64,000 nt of DNA from JAWKTT01 sp041398965 (GCA_041398965.1 JAWKTT010000013.1:71426-135425), one strand, 5' to 3'. Counted from the stretch's first letter, positions 52,862-62,562 are shown. Notes: generated from the letters alone by a model not told the origin. A program made the numbers and translations.

Positions 52862-53527
52862 TCAGAATCGCGGTGACTCGGGCGATTTCCAGACTTGAAT
52901 CGCACGCCAACTGTATTCAACACCGCTATAGAGGGTGATTCCGACTGTCCCCCACAGCAGGATGTCTCGCACCTGCACGAACAGTTCAGGAGAGATGGCG
53001 TCCGGAAGCATCGACAGGAATTCCTGGCTGAGTGACAACAAGGCAAAGGGGACGGTGACGCATTGCAGTCCCATCTTCAACTTTCCAGTCAGTTTAGCGG
53101 AGAAGTCTCTTCCATGTTGCTCAAGAAAGGCTCGGAGTGAAGTGATGAACATTTCGCGAGCAACAATGATAAATGTCATCCAGCCGGTGACACCGCTCGT
53201 CAGTGTCCCAGAGACTTTCCCTTGAAGAAAGATAAAGGCCCCACAGATGATGATCTTGTCGACAAAGGGGTCGAGAATCCGCCCCAAGACCGTCACCTGG
53301 CCATACTTACGAGCCAGATAGCCATCCAGAACGTCGGTAGCAGCCGCAACCATGAACAAGACGGCTGAGAGTCGCCACCAACCGTCAAGATCAATCAGTG
53401 CAAACAAAACCACCGCGAGAATCAGGCGGGCACTGGTAATCGCATTCGGCAAATTGACCGGGTTTCCGCCGCCGGAGGGGGCGATTTCAGGAGAGACGGC
53501 TTCGTTTGAATTGGAGTCAACGGACAT
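52862..53527 (-). CDS. pgsA: CDP-diacylglycerol--glycerol-3-phosphate 3-phosphatidyltransferase
   Basis: The 221 residues contain the CDP-alcohol phosphatidyltransferase motif in full: D-V-L-D-G-Y-L-A-R, then G-R-I-L-D-P-F-V-D-K, i.e. D-x2-D-G-x2-A-R-x8-G-x3-D-x3-D. P-N-A-I-T-S-A-R-L precedes it, as in PgsA. Several membrane helices follow. The enzyme makes phosphatidylglycerol phosphate. The ATG at 53527 is used; the frame extends upstream to a TTG at 53584 without family similarity. The exact alcohol is inferred from the N-terminal motif. Confidence 0.92.
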   Translation of the reverse strand: MSVDSNSNEAVSPEIAPSGGGNPVNLPNAITSARLILAVVLFALIDLDGWWRLSAVLFMVAAATDVLDGYLARKYGQVTVLGRILDPFVDKIIICGAFIFLQGKVSGTLTSGVTGWMTFIIVAREMFITSLRAFLEQHGRDFSAKLTGKLKMGLQCVTVPFALLSLSQEFLSMLPDAISPELFVQVRDILLWGTVGITLYSGVEYSWRAIQVWKSPESPRF

Positions 53528-53584
53528 TTGAAATTCGAGGCACTGTGGTCGGTCGTCTTGTCGCCGACAGAGGCGAACCATCAA

Positions 53585-54516
53585 CTCGTTATCATCACCC
53601 CGATTGCCGCCGCTTCAATGAATTGAGTGGCGTCAGCGAAGACATGTTGGAAAAACGAAGCGCTACCGACGCTTCTGTGCCGGAGCATAACGACTCGGAG
53701 AGACGAATGCACCCAGAACCAACACCAACACTAGGTCCCGCCTTTCGCAACTGCGCAAACGTTGCACAGCCAATGTGCGGAATCACAACACCAAGTCAGT
53801 CACAACCTCTCCCCTGAACAGCGGGACTTCGCTCTGCAATCATAGCCAGCCCGCTGGAATACAGCGTGGCTACTCCGGCGGAATCGAGACGCTGGAGATA
53901 TTTGAGGTCCATAAAAACAGAAGCGTCCCGAATGTAAACACTCGGGACGCTCCGGGGTTCGCCATGCGACAAGTGCGGGCCAACGCTTGCCGCGGCTGGG
54001 ACTTTACAGTGCAAACCACGTGCCGCATTGAACTTTTAATCGCACATTACCGCAAGACATTACCATCGCTAGACTTGCATTATTCTTACACATTCGCAAT
54101 CAAGCGGTCGGCATGCTCTCTTTTTGTACACTCTGATTGATTCGCTTGCGCAGCACTTGGAGTACCCCGTGCCAAAGCGGCCTCTTCTCTTCGACAAACC
54201 TCAAGAAAATACGGCGATGATCGCTGAGGTTTCTGCAGAAATTACGCATGGTGTGACAATTCCTGCCCGATTTGTCCGGGCTGGCAACTGTAATCAACGG
54301 AAAAACCGGAAAATCTTAACTGACCGACAGGATTGCTTCATGCGGAACCTTCGGAAAGGTCGATTCGAAGAAGGCACGTTGGCTTGATACAAGCGCCGTT
54401 GGTACCGGCTCAACGTCATGAGCACTTTCCAACGGGCTGCTGTCAGCCTTTGAACGTTACGGCAAGCCCCTCTCGACTCTATTTGTGAAACGCCCAAGAC
54501 GGGCAAGGAGAATTCA
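53585..54516. other. Large intergenic region (932 bases) with a minus-strand hairpin
   Basis: No recognisable gene lies between pgsA and the DUF11 gene. The region holds a strong hairpin followed by T on the minus strand (53912-53951) and an AT-rich part near 54040-54130. The last part is the leader of the DUF11 gene with AAGGAG at 54505-54510. The short frames here overlap each other on both strands and lack motifs. Confidence 0.5.
53912..53951 (-). terminator. Probable intrinsic terminator on the minus strand with no gene upstream
   Basis: AGCGTCCCGA (53922-53931) and TCGGGACGCT (53942-53951) form a perfect 10-bp stem. On the minus strand it is followed by TCTGTTTTTAT. No minus-strand gene was found before it, so the transcript it would end is not accounted for. 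Confidence 0.6.
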
Positions 54517-57168
54517 ATGCGACGGATCGTATGGCTGCTCGCGGTATGCGGCGTCGTCGGCGCCGCCGTCCCTTGGTCCCTGGCTGCCGAAAGGTTCGGG
54601 GTCGCCAAAACGGGCGCAGCATCGACCGCTTCCAAGGACCGCGTCAGCGTCCCTGGCAAAACGGAGTCGACCCCACAAGTCGGGCTTTCGGGTACTCCTG
54701 TCTCACCCGGTCCTGCCGGAAATCGCAGGCAGAACTACAGTCAGCTCTTCGGAGATGACACCACTGCCAGCTCCGAACGAGGCCTCCCCCGTTCGGGATC
54801 GCTACTGGATACTGTCTCGGCTGATCGCATTCAACATCCCTTAGGCGAAGCATCCACTTCCGCCCCCGGGCATCCGCTTGAGCATGCGGACTCGCTTCCC
54901 GCTCGGAAGCCCTTAGCCGAACTCCGACGTGATCTCCCGGTCGAGAAACCCACAGCAAATCCAAAGTCAACCGGGGTCGACCCCTTTGCCGCCTACAACT
55001 CTCGCCCGGAATCAACAACGGGGCGACCTGAATCTGTCGACGCGAAAGCGTCGGTAGACGCGGCTCCTGCGACTGGGGTCGTGAAGGCAGGCTTCGACAA
55101 AGAGGAAACTCCGTTCTCGAAGAATGAGATTCAACAGGTACGCGGCGACGGCTTCTCGGCACGTCCTTTTCCCGGACAAGAGAAAAGCGAAAGCGTCGCG
55201 GCCCCTGCAAGTCGTCGCGGAGACGCTTTCTCCGACACCTTCGGAGGTCTCCCCGCACAGGGCATCGATCCCGCGAACGATTTTACACCGTCCCCATCAC
55301 GGGACCGCTTTGGTGGAATTGATGAGTTTCGATCGCAGCAATCACCCCCTGCAAGCAACAACCGTCTGACGGATCCGATCTCGATCTCTTCGGGACTCCC
55401 TGGAACAGACGATCCACTTTGGGACCTTGAAGACAAGTTTGAACCATCGAATCCAGCCGGTCCACGTATCGCCAATCCAACAGCAGCGACCCCATCGCCA
55501 AGTGCCGAACAACCGGTTCGTCCGCGTGGCGGGCTGACGTTTGGCAACGCCGCTGACGCCGGGCGGTTGAACGTGATCTCTCCATCGGCTCCACGTGGAG
55601 GAGTTATTCCGCGTCCCGGTCAGCCAATTCCACCTGCAACTCCGCATCCAGGGGCGGCGGCACTCAACCGCGGCCCATCTCGGGTTGATGCTGCTTTCGG
55701 ACTCTCCGGACAGGCTGGACAGACCCGGACAGGCAACGCTCCACCAGTCTCCGATCCAAACGTGTTAGGCAATGGAGTAACCACAGTCCAGGATGACATC
55801 GTCAACGCGAAACAGTCTCCGACGGTCACCCTCGAATGGCGCAAGTCGGGAGCACTCAACGTTGGTCAGCAGTGTGAGTGCGAGCTCATCATTCGCAACA
55901 CCGGTTTGATTGCCGCAGAGGATATCGAAGTCGCGGCGTTCTTCCCTCGCTCGGCTCGACTCGTTTCTGCTACGCCGGAGCCCGACACCGCCCAGACGTA
56001 CCTCGGCTGGCAGTTTGCTTCGCTTCAACCAGGAGCGGAAGAGACAATTCACATTAACCTCATCCCCACCGAGCGGGGTGAGTTGGAAACAACCGCAGAG
56101 ATTCGGTTCACGGGAGCCGCATCGACCAACTTTACTGTCGCGGAGCCCATGCTGACCGTTCACGTCGCCGGGCCAGAACAGGTGATGATCGGCGAACCTG
56201 CATCGCACACCATCACCGTGAGCAATCCCGGTACTGGCGTTGCCACCAACGTCGTCATCGAAGCCTTGATCCCCAAGGGGCTCGAACATGCTCGTGGGAA
56301 TCGACTGATTATGGAACTCGGTTCGCTGAACCCCAGCGAAACCCGGACGATGCGACTGGCCTTGGCGGCTGTTGATGGCGGAAACCACGTGATTCAGGTG
56401 CAAGCGAAGGCCGACTCCGGTATCGCCGAGACCGATGTTGCTGAAGTGGATGTCATCGCTCCTAGCTTGGTTGCGGAGATTGACGGCCCAGGTCTCCGTT
56501 ATCTGGGACGCACGGCCACCTATGTCCTGCGAGTCCGCAACGATGGTGCCATCGCCACAGACAACGTCCGATTGATGCACAAGATTCCTGACGGATTCGA
56601 GCTCTCGAAATCGGACCGCGGGACTCAGTACGACAAAGCCAACCGACTGCTGAACTGGTTCGTGGGACGTCTCAATCCAGGGCAGACTTCGGAGATTCAG
56701 CTTACCTTCGAGGCTCAGAAACTTGGTGACTTCACACACTTTGTCCGAGTGACCTCAGAACATGGTGCCATTAGTGACGCTCAGATCAACACGAGTGTCG
56801 AAGGTTCTCCATCGCTGGTCATGGAAGTTCGCGATATTGATGACCCGGTCGAAGTCGGTGTCGAAACCGCCTACGAAATCCGCGTCAAGAACGAAGGCTC
56901 GGCTCCGGCTCGCAACGTCGCGGTTGGGTGTGAACTCCCACCAGGGATGACACTCATCAAGGCCACCGGCCCTGTCGATGCCTTCAACGACCAGAGCCAG
57001 GTGATCTACCGTCCCGTCGCAGAACTTGCTCCAGGGAACAGTATCACCTATCGCGTCCTGATTCGCGGCGTCGAAAACGGTCACCACCGGTTCCGAGCAC
57101 AACTCTCCAGCGACTCGATTCCAGAACCTTTGACCAAAGACGAACTGACCCGCTTCTACGGCAAGTAA
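54517..57168 (+). CDS. Secreted protein with four DUF11-type repeats
   Basis: The 883-residue protein has a signal peptide (V-W-L-L-A-V-C-G-V-V-G-A-A-V-P-W-S-L-A-A), then about 400 disordered residues rich in Pro, Ser, Arg and Ala. Four Ig-like DUF11/CARDB repeats start near residues 433, 541, 644 and 763, each with the pattern V-G-x-x-x-x-Y-x-x-x-V-x-N-x-G and a final L-x-P-G-x-x. It is likely exposed at the cell surface and has no enzymatic motif. The ATG at 54517 follows AAGGAG. A strong hairpin downstream (57201-57235) probably ends transcription. No other function is evident. Confidence 0.88.
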   Translation: MRRIVWLLAVCGVVGAAVPWSLAAERFGVAKTGAASTASKDRVSVPGKTESTPQVGLSGTPVSPGPAGNRRQNYSQLFGDDTTASSERGLPRSGSLLDTVSADRIQHPLGEASTSAPGHPLEHADSLPARKPLAELRRDLPVEKPTANPKSTGVDPFAAYNSRPESTTGRPESVDAKASVDAAPATGVVKAGFDKEETPFSKNEIQQVRGDGFSARPFPGQEKSESVAAPASRRGDAFSDTFGGLPAQGIDPANDFTPSPSRDRFGGIDEFRSQQSPPASNNRLTDPISISSGLPGTDDPLWDLEDKFEPSNPAGPRIANPTAATPSPSAEQPVRPRGGLTFGNAADAGRLNVISPSAPRGGVIPRPGQPIPPATPHPGAAALNRGPSRVDAAFGLSGQAGQTRTGNAPPVSDPNVLGNGVTTVQDDIVNAKQSPTVTLEWRKSGALNVGQQCECELIIRNTGLIAAEDIEVAAFFPRSARLVSATPEPDTAQTYLGWQFASLQPGAEETIHINLIPTERGELETTAEIRFTGAASTNFTVAEPMLTVHVAGPEQVMIGEPASHTITVSNPGTGVATNVVIEALIPKGLEHARGNRLIMELGSLNPSETRTMRLALAAVDGGNHVIQVQAKADSGIAETDVAEVDVIAPSLVAEIDGPGLRYLGRTATYVLRVRNDGAIATDNVRLMHKIPDGFELSKSDRGTQYDKANRLLNWFVGRLNPGQTSEIQLTFEAQKLGDFTHFVRVTSEHGAISDAQINTSVEGSPSLVMEVRDIDDPVEVGVETAYEIRVKNEGSAPARNVAVGCELPPGMTLIKATGPVDAFNDQSQVIYRPVAELAPGNSITYRVLIRGVENGHHRFRAQLSSDSIPEPLTKDELTRFYGK

Positions 57169-57200
57169 AGTTCTTCCCAAGTCAGTCGCAACATCTTTCC

Positions 57201-57235
57201 AACGCCCCGTTGATCCCGATGATCGACGGGGCGTT
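57201..57235 (+). terminator. Hairpin terminator of the DUF11 gene
   Basis: AACGCCCCGTTGATC (57201-57215) pairs with GATCGACGGGGCGTT (57221-57235) in a 15-bp stem with one T-G pair and a 5-base loop. The following T stretch (GGCGTTTGG) is weak. It lies 33 bases after the stop codon. Confidence 0.7.
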
Positions 57236-57417
57236 GGCGTTTGGACTCCATGCTCGATTGATGTCCGTCACTCGTTGAGGGGACGCGTCACTCACCACCC
57301 TTAACGACTGGCCGGCCCTCCCGCCCCCTTCGCTCGTGACGTCCCCTTCGGCGTGCAGTGATCCGAGGATCCTGACGCCCCCTCGCCTGCGTGCGAAAGG
57401 TTGGATAGAATCTGCTG

Positions 57418-58749
57418 ATGACCTCAGATGTCCCTCCTCCTGCTCAGCCGTCTGTGCCACCTTCCGTAAAGGTTAAGACCTTTCCGACCACTCCCGGTGT
57501 GTACCTCATGAAGGACCGTCAGGAGCGGGTGATTTATGTGGGGAAGGCGGTCAACCTGCGGAATCGGGCGGGGAGTTACTTCACGGCGGCGGCAGCGGTC
57601 GACCGTCGGACTGCCGAACTGGTTCCGGAAATCGCGGACATCGACTTCATCGCGACCGACTCGGAAGTCGATGCCCTCCTGCTCGAAGCTCGACTCATTA
57701 AAGATGTACAGCCTCGGTTCAATCAGGAACTGAAGGATGACAAGACCTTCCCCTACTTGCAGATCACGACGGGAGAAGACTTCCCTCGCGTCGAGTTCAC
57801 GCGCAAGCCGTTGAGCAAGGGGGTCAAACTCTACGGACCATTTACGTCGGCGAAGAAGTTGCGGGGGACGATCGCCGTGTTGCAGAAGGTGTTCAAGTTT
57901 CGGACTTGTTCACTCGACATCGAAGCCGGTGACCAACGCTGGGAATGGTTCCGCCCCTGCCTGCTGGCCAGCATCAACCAATGCACGGCTCCCTGCAATA
58001 TGCGGATCAGCAAGGAAGAGTACCGTGACGACATTCGGCGTCTGCGGGTCTTTCTGGATGGTGGGAAGTGCAAACTCCTGGAAGAGTTGCGGGCGTCGAT
58101 GTTGGAGGCAGCAAAGGAACTCAAGTTTGAACGGGCTGGTCGACTCCGGGATGAAATCAAGGCGCTGGAAAGCCTCAACCTGCGGGGAAACCTCTCCGAT
58201 CATGCACAGCCTGAGGCGTTTTACGTTGACCCCCGCAAAGGGCTGAAGGGACTCAAAAAGATCTTCGGCATGGAGCAGGAACCCCGTGTCATCGAGGGGG
58301 TCGACATCGCCCATTTGCAAGGGGGCGAGACGGTCGCCAGTTTGGTCCAGTTCATTGATGGACTCCCGTTCAAGAATGGCTACAAACGCTATCGCATCCG
58401 GACGGTCGAAGGGGTGGATGACTTCGCGAGTATGCGAGAAGTGGTGAGTCGTCGTTTCAGTCGACTGCTGCAAGAGGGAGAACGCTTCCCCGATGTGTTG
58501 CTCATTGATGGTGGCAAGGGGCAGTTGAATGCGGTGCTGGAGGCTTTCCGCACAATGGACATCCGCCCCCCCTTCACGATCTCGCTCGCCAAGCGGGAAG
58601 AAGAAGTCTATGTCCCCGGCGAATCAGAGCCAAGAAAATTGAGTCGCCACTCCTACGCCCTGCGGCTGCTCCAATACGTCCGTGATGAAGCCCATCGCTT
58701 CGCCCAGTCGTACCATCATCTCCTTCGCAAGAAGTCGACGTTCGAGTGA
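57418..58749 (+). CDS. uvrC: UvrC-family excinuclease subunit, short form lacking the HhH domain
   Basis: The 443 residues contain a GIY-YIG nuclease domain (about 22-105; G-V-Y-L...V-I-Y-V-G-K-A), four cysteines (C164, C181, C189, C193) at positions like those of the UvrC iron-sulfur cluster, a UVR motif (about 218-253) and the RNase H-like nuclease domain with Asp296, Asp364 and His426. The protein ends 17 residues after His426, where UvrC normally continues with a tandem helix-hairpin-helix domain. The linker between the UVR motif and the second nuclease is also about 100 residues shorter than in Escherichia coli. No frameshift is evident. It should make both incisions of nucleotide excision repair, but DNA binding must differ. 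Confidence 0.9.
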   Translation: MTSDVPPPAQPSVPPSVKVKTFPTTPGVYLMKDRQERVIYVGKAVNLRNRAGSYFTAAAAVDRRTAELVPEIADIDFIATDSEVDALLLEARLIKDVQPRFNQELKDDKTFPYLQITTGEDFPRVEFTRKPLSKGVKLYGPFTSAKKLRGTIAVLQKVFKFRTCSLDIEAGDQRWEWFRPCLLASINQCTAPCNMRISKEEYRDDIRRLRVFLDGGKCKLLEELRASMLEAAKELKFERAGRLRDEIKALESLNLRGNLSDHAQPEAFYVDPRKGLKGLKKIFGMEQEPRVIEGVDIAHLQGGETVASLVQFIDGLPFKNGYKRYRIRTVEGVDDFASMREVVSRRFSRLLQEGERFPDVLLIDGGKGQLNAVLEAFRTMDIRPPFTISLAKREEEVYVPGESEPRKLSRHSYALRLLQYVRDEAHRFAQSYHHLLRKKSTFE

Positions 58750-59056
58750 GGCGTCGTGTTCGATTTAATAGCTGATGAACATCCAAGCGACATCCTCCCG
58801 TCTCACCAGAGTCTTTGGAGCATGGTTTGTTCGCAGGATTCGTCGACAGAACCTACGAATCGTTGGCGTGCTTTGGTAGCTTGTTGAAAGATGTGGGTCA
58901 GGCTTTCCAGGCTGATAGGGTGCCGATTGATGTCTTGGAAAAAAGCGTACGAGACGCTCTTGTCAGATTGGAAATCTGACCCACGGTCGCTTTGCAACGG
59001 GCGGCTAAGTCGTCCAGCAGTGTGTTTTCCTTTGAACTAGGAATTGCCTCTGAGAC
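58750..59056. other. Intergenic region between convergent genes
   Basis: In these 307 bases an 8-bp hairpin GTCAGATT/AATCTGAC (58962-58969, 58973-58980) is present without a T run. Nothing coding was recognised. Confidence 0.4.
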
Positions 59057-60529
59057 TTACCGGAAGAACTGCGGGGGACGAAGGCCTGATCCTGTGGACT
59101 TTGTGGCGGAGTCTCCGAGTTCTTTTCGGGCGGCTTCGGCAAGTCCTTTGAGCTTTTCAACAATCTCGGGATGATCCTTCAGCACATTCGTTGATTCGCC
59201 GATGTCGTCGCGAAGATTGTACAGGGCGAGGTCAGTCTTCTGTTGGGTGTAGCCATTGGGGAGACCGTCCTTTCCGGGAGTGCCGGTCAGGCTGCGGTAC
59301 TGATGCGGAAAGTGCAGCTTCCAGTCGCCGCTGCGAATTGCTTCGAGGTGGTTTCCCCAATAGTAGTAATACGTTTCGTGAGGGGTGCTTGCCCCCTCTG
59401 TGCCCAGCATGAGGGGAAGGATGCTCAAGCCGTCGATGGGATGCTCGGGGAGTTTCGCTCCGATGATCTCGGCGACTGTCGGAAAGAGATCAATCGTCGC
59501 GGCAAGCTCATTGCACTCGGTTCCCGCAGGGATTTGCCCCGGCCAGCGCATGATGCACGGAACACGGACACCCCCTTCCCATGTTGTCCCCTTCCCTTCT
59601 CGCAACGGGGCGGCCGAACCAGCATGGTTTCCGTAGCTCATCCACGGGCCATTGTCGCTGGTAAAGATCATCAGGGTATTCTCTTTCAGTCCGTGTCGAT
59701 CAAGGGCTGCGGTGATCTCGCCGACTGACCAGTCGATCTCCATAATGACATCGCCGTAAACTCCCTGCTCGCTCTTGCCGGCATACTTTTCAGACCGAAA
59801 CAGTGGAACGTGCGGCATCGAATGGGCAACGTAGAGTAGGAATGGCCCCTCATGATGTTGGTCAATGAACTTGACTGCTCGCTCGGTGTACCACGTCGTC
59901 AGATGCGTCTGATCTTCGGGAGTCACTTTGGGATTGATGATCCTGTCCCCTTCGATCAACGGGAGATCGGGGAACGCTTTCGATGTCGGATGGTAGGGCC
60001 ACATGTCGTTCGAGTAGGGCAAGCCGAAGTATTCATCGAAGCCATGTTGCGGCGGCAACGACGCGGGACGATGCCCCAGATGCCACTTGCCGAACATCCC
60101 CGTGGCGTAGCCCTTTTGTTTGCAAAGTTCGGGGAGCAGAACTTCCTTCGGGTTGATGCCATGGTTCGACGCATGACTTGGAGCCCCTAACATACCGATG
60201 CGGTTAGGGTAGCACCCAGTCAGCAGCGCGGCTCGCGACGCACCACAGACTGCTTGCGACACGTAGAACGACGTGAACTTTCGCCCCTCGACAGCCATCT
60301 TGTCGAGATGCGGAGTCTGAAATCCTTTCGCCCCAAAGCAACCGACATCGGCATAACCTTGATCGTCGGTGAAGACAATCACAATGTTTGGCCGCGTTGA
60401 TGGCGTGGCCTCTTTGCGGGACTTGCCATTTGGCTCAGCCGACTCCCCGAGTGACGAGAAGGCATGCAGCCCGGATAGGAAGGCGAGAAAATACAGAATC
60501 CCACAGAGGAACTGGCGACGGACCGTCAT
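59057..60529 (-). CDS. Secreted sulfatase (arylsulfatase type)
   Basis: The 490-residue protein has a signal peptide (F-L-C-G-I-L-Y-F-L-A-F-L-S-G-L-H-A) and the type I sulfatase motif C-G-A-S-R with Cys95, the residue that is converted to formylglycine. N-I-V-I-V-F-T-D-D-Q-G-Y-A-D provides the paired metal aspartates, and G-K-W-H-L-G-H and H-x-G-x-N-like ligands follow (F-T-S-D-N-G). It cleaves sulfate esters from polysaccharides, a typical planctomycete activity. The ATG at 60529 follows GGAG at 9 bases; the frame is open to 60658 but lacks signal features. No formylglycine-generating enzyme is in the window. Confidence 0.93.
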   Translation of the reverse strand: MTVRRQFLCGILYFLAFLSGLHAFSSLGESAEPNGKSRKEATPSTRPNIVIVFTDDQGYADVGCFGAKGFQTPHLDKMAVEGRKFTSFYVSQAVCGASRAALLTGCYPNRIGMLGAPSHASNHGINPKEVLLPELCKQKGYATGMFGKWHLGHRPASLPPQHGFDEYFGLPYSNDMWPYHPTSKAFPDLPLIEGDRIINPKVTPEDQTHLTTWYTERAVKFIDQHHEGPFLLYVAHSMPHVPLFRSEKYAGKSEQGVYGDVIMEIDWSVGEITAALDRHGLKENTLMIFTSDNGPWMSYGNHAGSAAPLREGKGTTWEGGVRVPCIMRWPGQIPAGTECNELAATIDLFPTVAEIIGAKLPEHPIDGLSILPLMLGTEGASTPHETYYYYWGNHLEAIRSGDWKLHFPHQYRSLTGTPGKDGLPNGYTQQKTDLALYNLRDDIGESTNVLKDHPEIVEKLKGLAEAARKELGDSATKSTGSGLRPPQFFR

Positions 60530-60834
60530 GGCGGATGCTCCAAAGAGGCACAGAAAAACGAAACGCACCCGGCGACTCTTCAGAGACCTGCTGCCTCTTG
60601 AGTTACCGCCAAGTGTGAAGCGAATTCTGACCCCTCCCTTCCGACAGGTCAAACCCATGGGACAAGGTCCCCCAGCATTTCCTCAGCGACCCGCATTGGA
60701 CGATGGGGGGCCTTGTCCCTCAGCGTGCTCATCTCATTCGACGAGCAGGGTTGTCCTTTGCATGTGGGAGAGACGTGTGAGACGCGCGGGCCAAGCGATT
60801 CGGAATTTCGTCGAGATCGTGCATCGAGGCTCTG
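60530..60834. other. Intergenic region, no recognised feature
   Basis: These 305 bases lie between the ExeA-like gene and the sulfatase gene on the minus strand. No gene, promoter or terminator was recognised. Confidence 0.35.
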
Positions 60835-61656
60835 CTATCGGGCTGATGCGACCTCTCGAATGGTGTCGCCCGAGGGGAGTTCGCGGGCTGCCGCAGCGAC
60901 GGTCTTTTGGTCGATGACAGTGGCCCCTTCCACTTGTCCAGCCAGCAATGCCAGCCGGGTCAGACGTTCGATGTCGCGGGGGCGTCCGCCGGTCAACTCT
61001 TGAATGAGCGAAACTGCGTCGATCTCGAAGACAGGATTTCGTCGTCCCCCGGATCGCAGGGCATCTTCAAGATACCGACCTGTCTGCTGCACATTCAGTG
61101 GAGCGACTTCGATCTTTAGTTCGCCATAACGTCTCAGGAAGCTGTTCAATGAGGGAGTGAGAGGTGCAGCCACCGTGCAGAGCACCGTTGCGGAACGATG
61201 AACTGCCGCTTCAGAGAGCAGTCGCTCGACAACCATGAGTGCGGAATGCGACACACGTTCGAGATGATCGAGCAATAGAACAAGACTACCGCCACATTCA
61301 CGCAATCCCGAGATCGCATCATTTACGGCTTCCCAAGGTGCGTCGCCGTGGGCGAGTCGATCGGAAAGACCGAGATCAATCGCGATCCTGCGCAGCATGT
61401 CGCTGCCATCCAATCCCGTGAGGTCTAACAAGACCGCAGGCGTAAGCGGACCGACGAAGGGGCCAGACAAGATCATGCGAAGGATATCAGACTTGCCACT
61501 CCCTTCCGGGCCGACAACGACGCCGCAGAGTCGACGCTGTTCGACGAGGTACTCGCAACGGGCAACCGCTTCTTCGTGCAAGGTCGAGGTTAACAGTCGA
61601 TCAGGCGTTCCGTCTGAGAAGGGATCGCGTTTCATGCCCCAGTACTGATGATTCAC
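60835..61656 (-). CDS. ExeA/GspA-like AAA ATPase, short form
   Basis: The 273 residues begin Y-W-G-M-K-R-D-P-F-S, the usual start of ExeA/GspA-type and MSHA-biogenesis ATPases, then have Walker A G-P-E-G-S-G-K-S (49-56), Walker B S-L-V-L-L-L-D-H-L (124-132) and a C-terminal helical part with R-P-R-D-I-E-R-L-T. The peptidoglycan-binding domain and membrane helix of full-length ExeA are absent. No secretion or transposition partner (such as GspB or TniQ) is adjacent. ATP-dependent assembly role; partner unknown. Confidence 0.85.
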   Translation of the reverse strand: MNHQYWGMKRDPFSDGTPDRLLTSTLHEEAVARCEYLVEQRRLCGVVVGPEGSGKSDILRMILSGPFVGPLTPAVLLDLTGLDGSDMLRRIAIDLGLSDRLAHGDAPWEAVNDAISGLRECGGSLVLLLDHLERVSHSALMVVERLLSEAAVHRSATVLCTVAAPLTPSLNSFLRRYGELKIEVAPLNVQQTGRYLEDALRSGGRRNPVFEIDAVSLIQELTGGRPRDIERLTRLALLAGQVEGATVIDQKTVAAAARELPSGDTIREVASAR

Positions 61657-61783
61657 TGCATCCTCCCTGATCGGAATCGTTCTCGGGGCAGAGCATCCCC
61701 GTGTCCGCTCCCGCTATGTTATCATCGGCGAAGTGTCAGACTCGTCTGCATGGAACTCCGCACCACTTCTGGTTACATCCGAG

Positions 61784-62530
61784 ATGTCACGTTTTTTTCA
61801 CCCCGCAGGTTTTGCCGATTCCTTGCCAGGGAGTCTCATTTCCCTCGACAAGGAGGAAGCTCACCATGCATCACGAGTTTTGCGGATGCAAGTCGGGGAA
61901 CTCGTCGAACTATTTGACGGCTCCGGAAACTCGCTTCCGGCAAAGTTGCTGCGAGTCGAGAAACGAGGAGTCGATGTTGAAGTTTGCGGTCCAATGACCG
62001 CGACATCATCCCCCCGAAGCAGCATCATCCTCGCGACCGCGATGCCGAAGGGGGATCGACTCCGTTGGCTAGTCGAAAAGGGCACAGAACTCGGTGTCTA
62101 TCAGATCATCCCATTGCGGACCGAACGGAGCGTCGTGCAGGGGGGGAGTGGAAAAGTCGAAAAGATGGAACAGGTGGTGATTGCCGCCTGTAAACAGTGC
62201 CGACGCAATGATCTCATGTCGATCCTCGACCCGATGAGCTGGGACTCATTTTGGAGACTCCCCCTCGTGAGCACAGAACCGGGGACAGTCATCCTGCTGG
62301 CTCATCCCGACGGGGGGGCACTCTCGTCTGTTTTCGAGATCATGCATCGAGAATCGGTTCCGCAGCGAATCGTCTGGCTAATCGGCCCCGAAGGGGGCTT
62401 TTCCCCTCGTGAGGCGGACGAGGCCATCGCTCGCGGGGCAATACCGATTTCGTTGGGGAACCTCATTCTGCGAATCGAAACTGCCGCCATTCTTGCCGCC
62501 GCTGTCACTGGCGCATCGCCGCACCGATGA
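61784..62530 (+). CDS. rsmE: 16S rRNA (uracil(1498)-N(3))-methyltransferase RsmE
   Basis: The product has 248 residues and the family start M-S-R-F-F. It continues with H-H-A-S-R-V-L-R-M-Q-V-G-E, the RsmE PUA-like part, and ends in the SPOUT knot: W-L-I-G-P-E-G-G-F-S-P-R-E and L-G-N-L-I-L-R-I-E-T-A. It methylates U1498 of 16S rRNA. The ATG at 61784 is used because upstream residues (to a GTG at 61733) do not match the family. Confidence 0.95.
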   Translation: MSRFFHPAGFADSLPGSLISLDKEEAHHASRVLRMQVGELVELFDGSGNSLPAKLLRVEKRGVDVEVCGPMTATSSPRSSIILATAMPKGDRLRWLVEKGTELGVYQIIPLRTERSVVQGGSGKVEKMEQVVIAACKQCRRNDLMSILDPMSWDSFWRLPLVSTEPGTVILLAHPDGGALSSVFEIMHRESVPQRIVWLIGPEGGFSPREADEAIARGAIPISLGNLILRIETAAILAAAVTGASPHR

Positions 62531-62562
62531 GTTGGCGCGTTAGACGGGGACAACATCCGTCA

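Noticed and set aside
53585..54516. Possible tRNA, tmRNA, RNase P RNA or SRP RNA in the largest gap
   Set aside because: Signature sequences of these RNAs were looked for by eye and not found; only a generic hairpin with a T-rich tail is present.
55765..56739. A 324-residue open frame on the minus strand
   Set aside because: It is antisense to the DUF11 repeats; the repeats themselves cause the long open frame.
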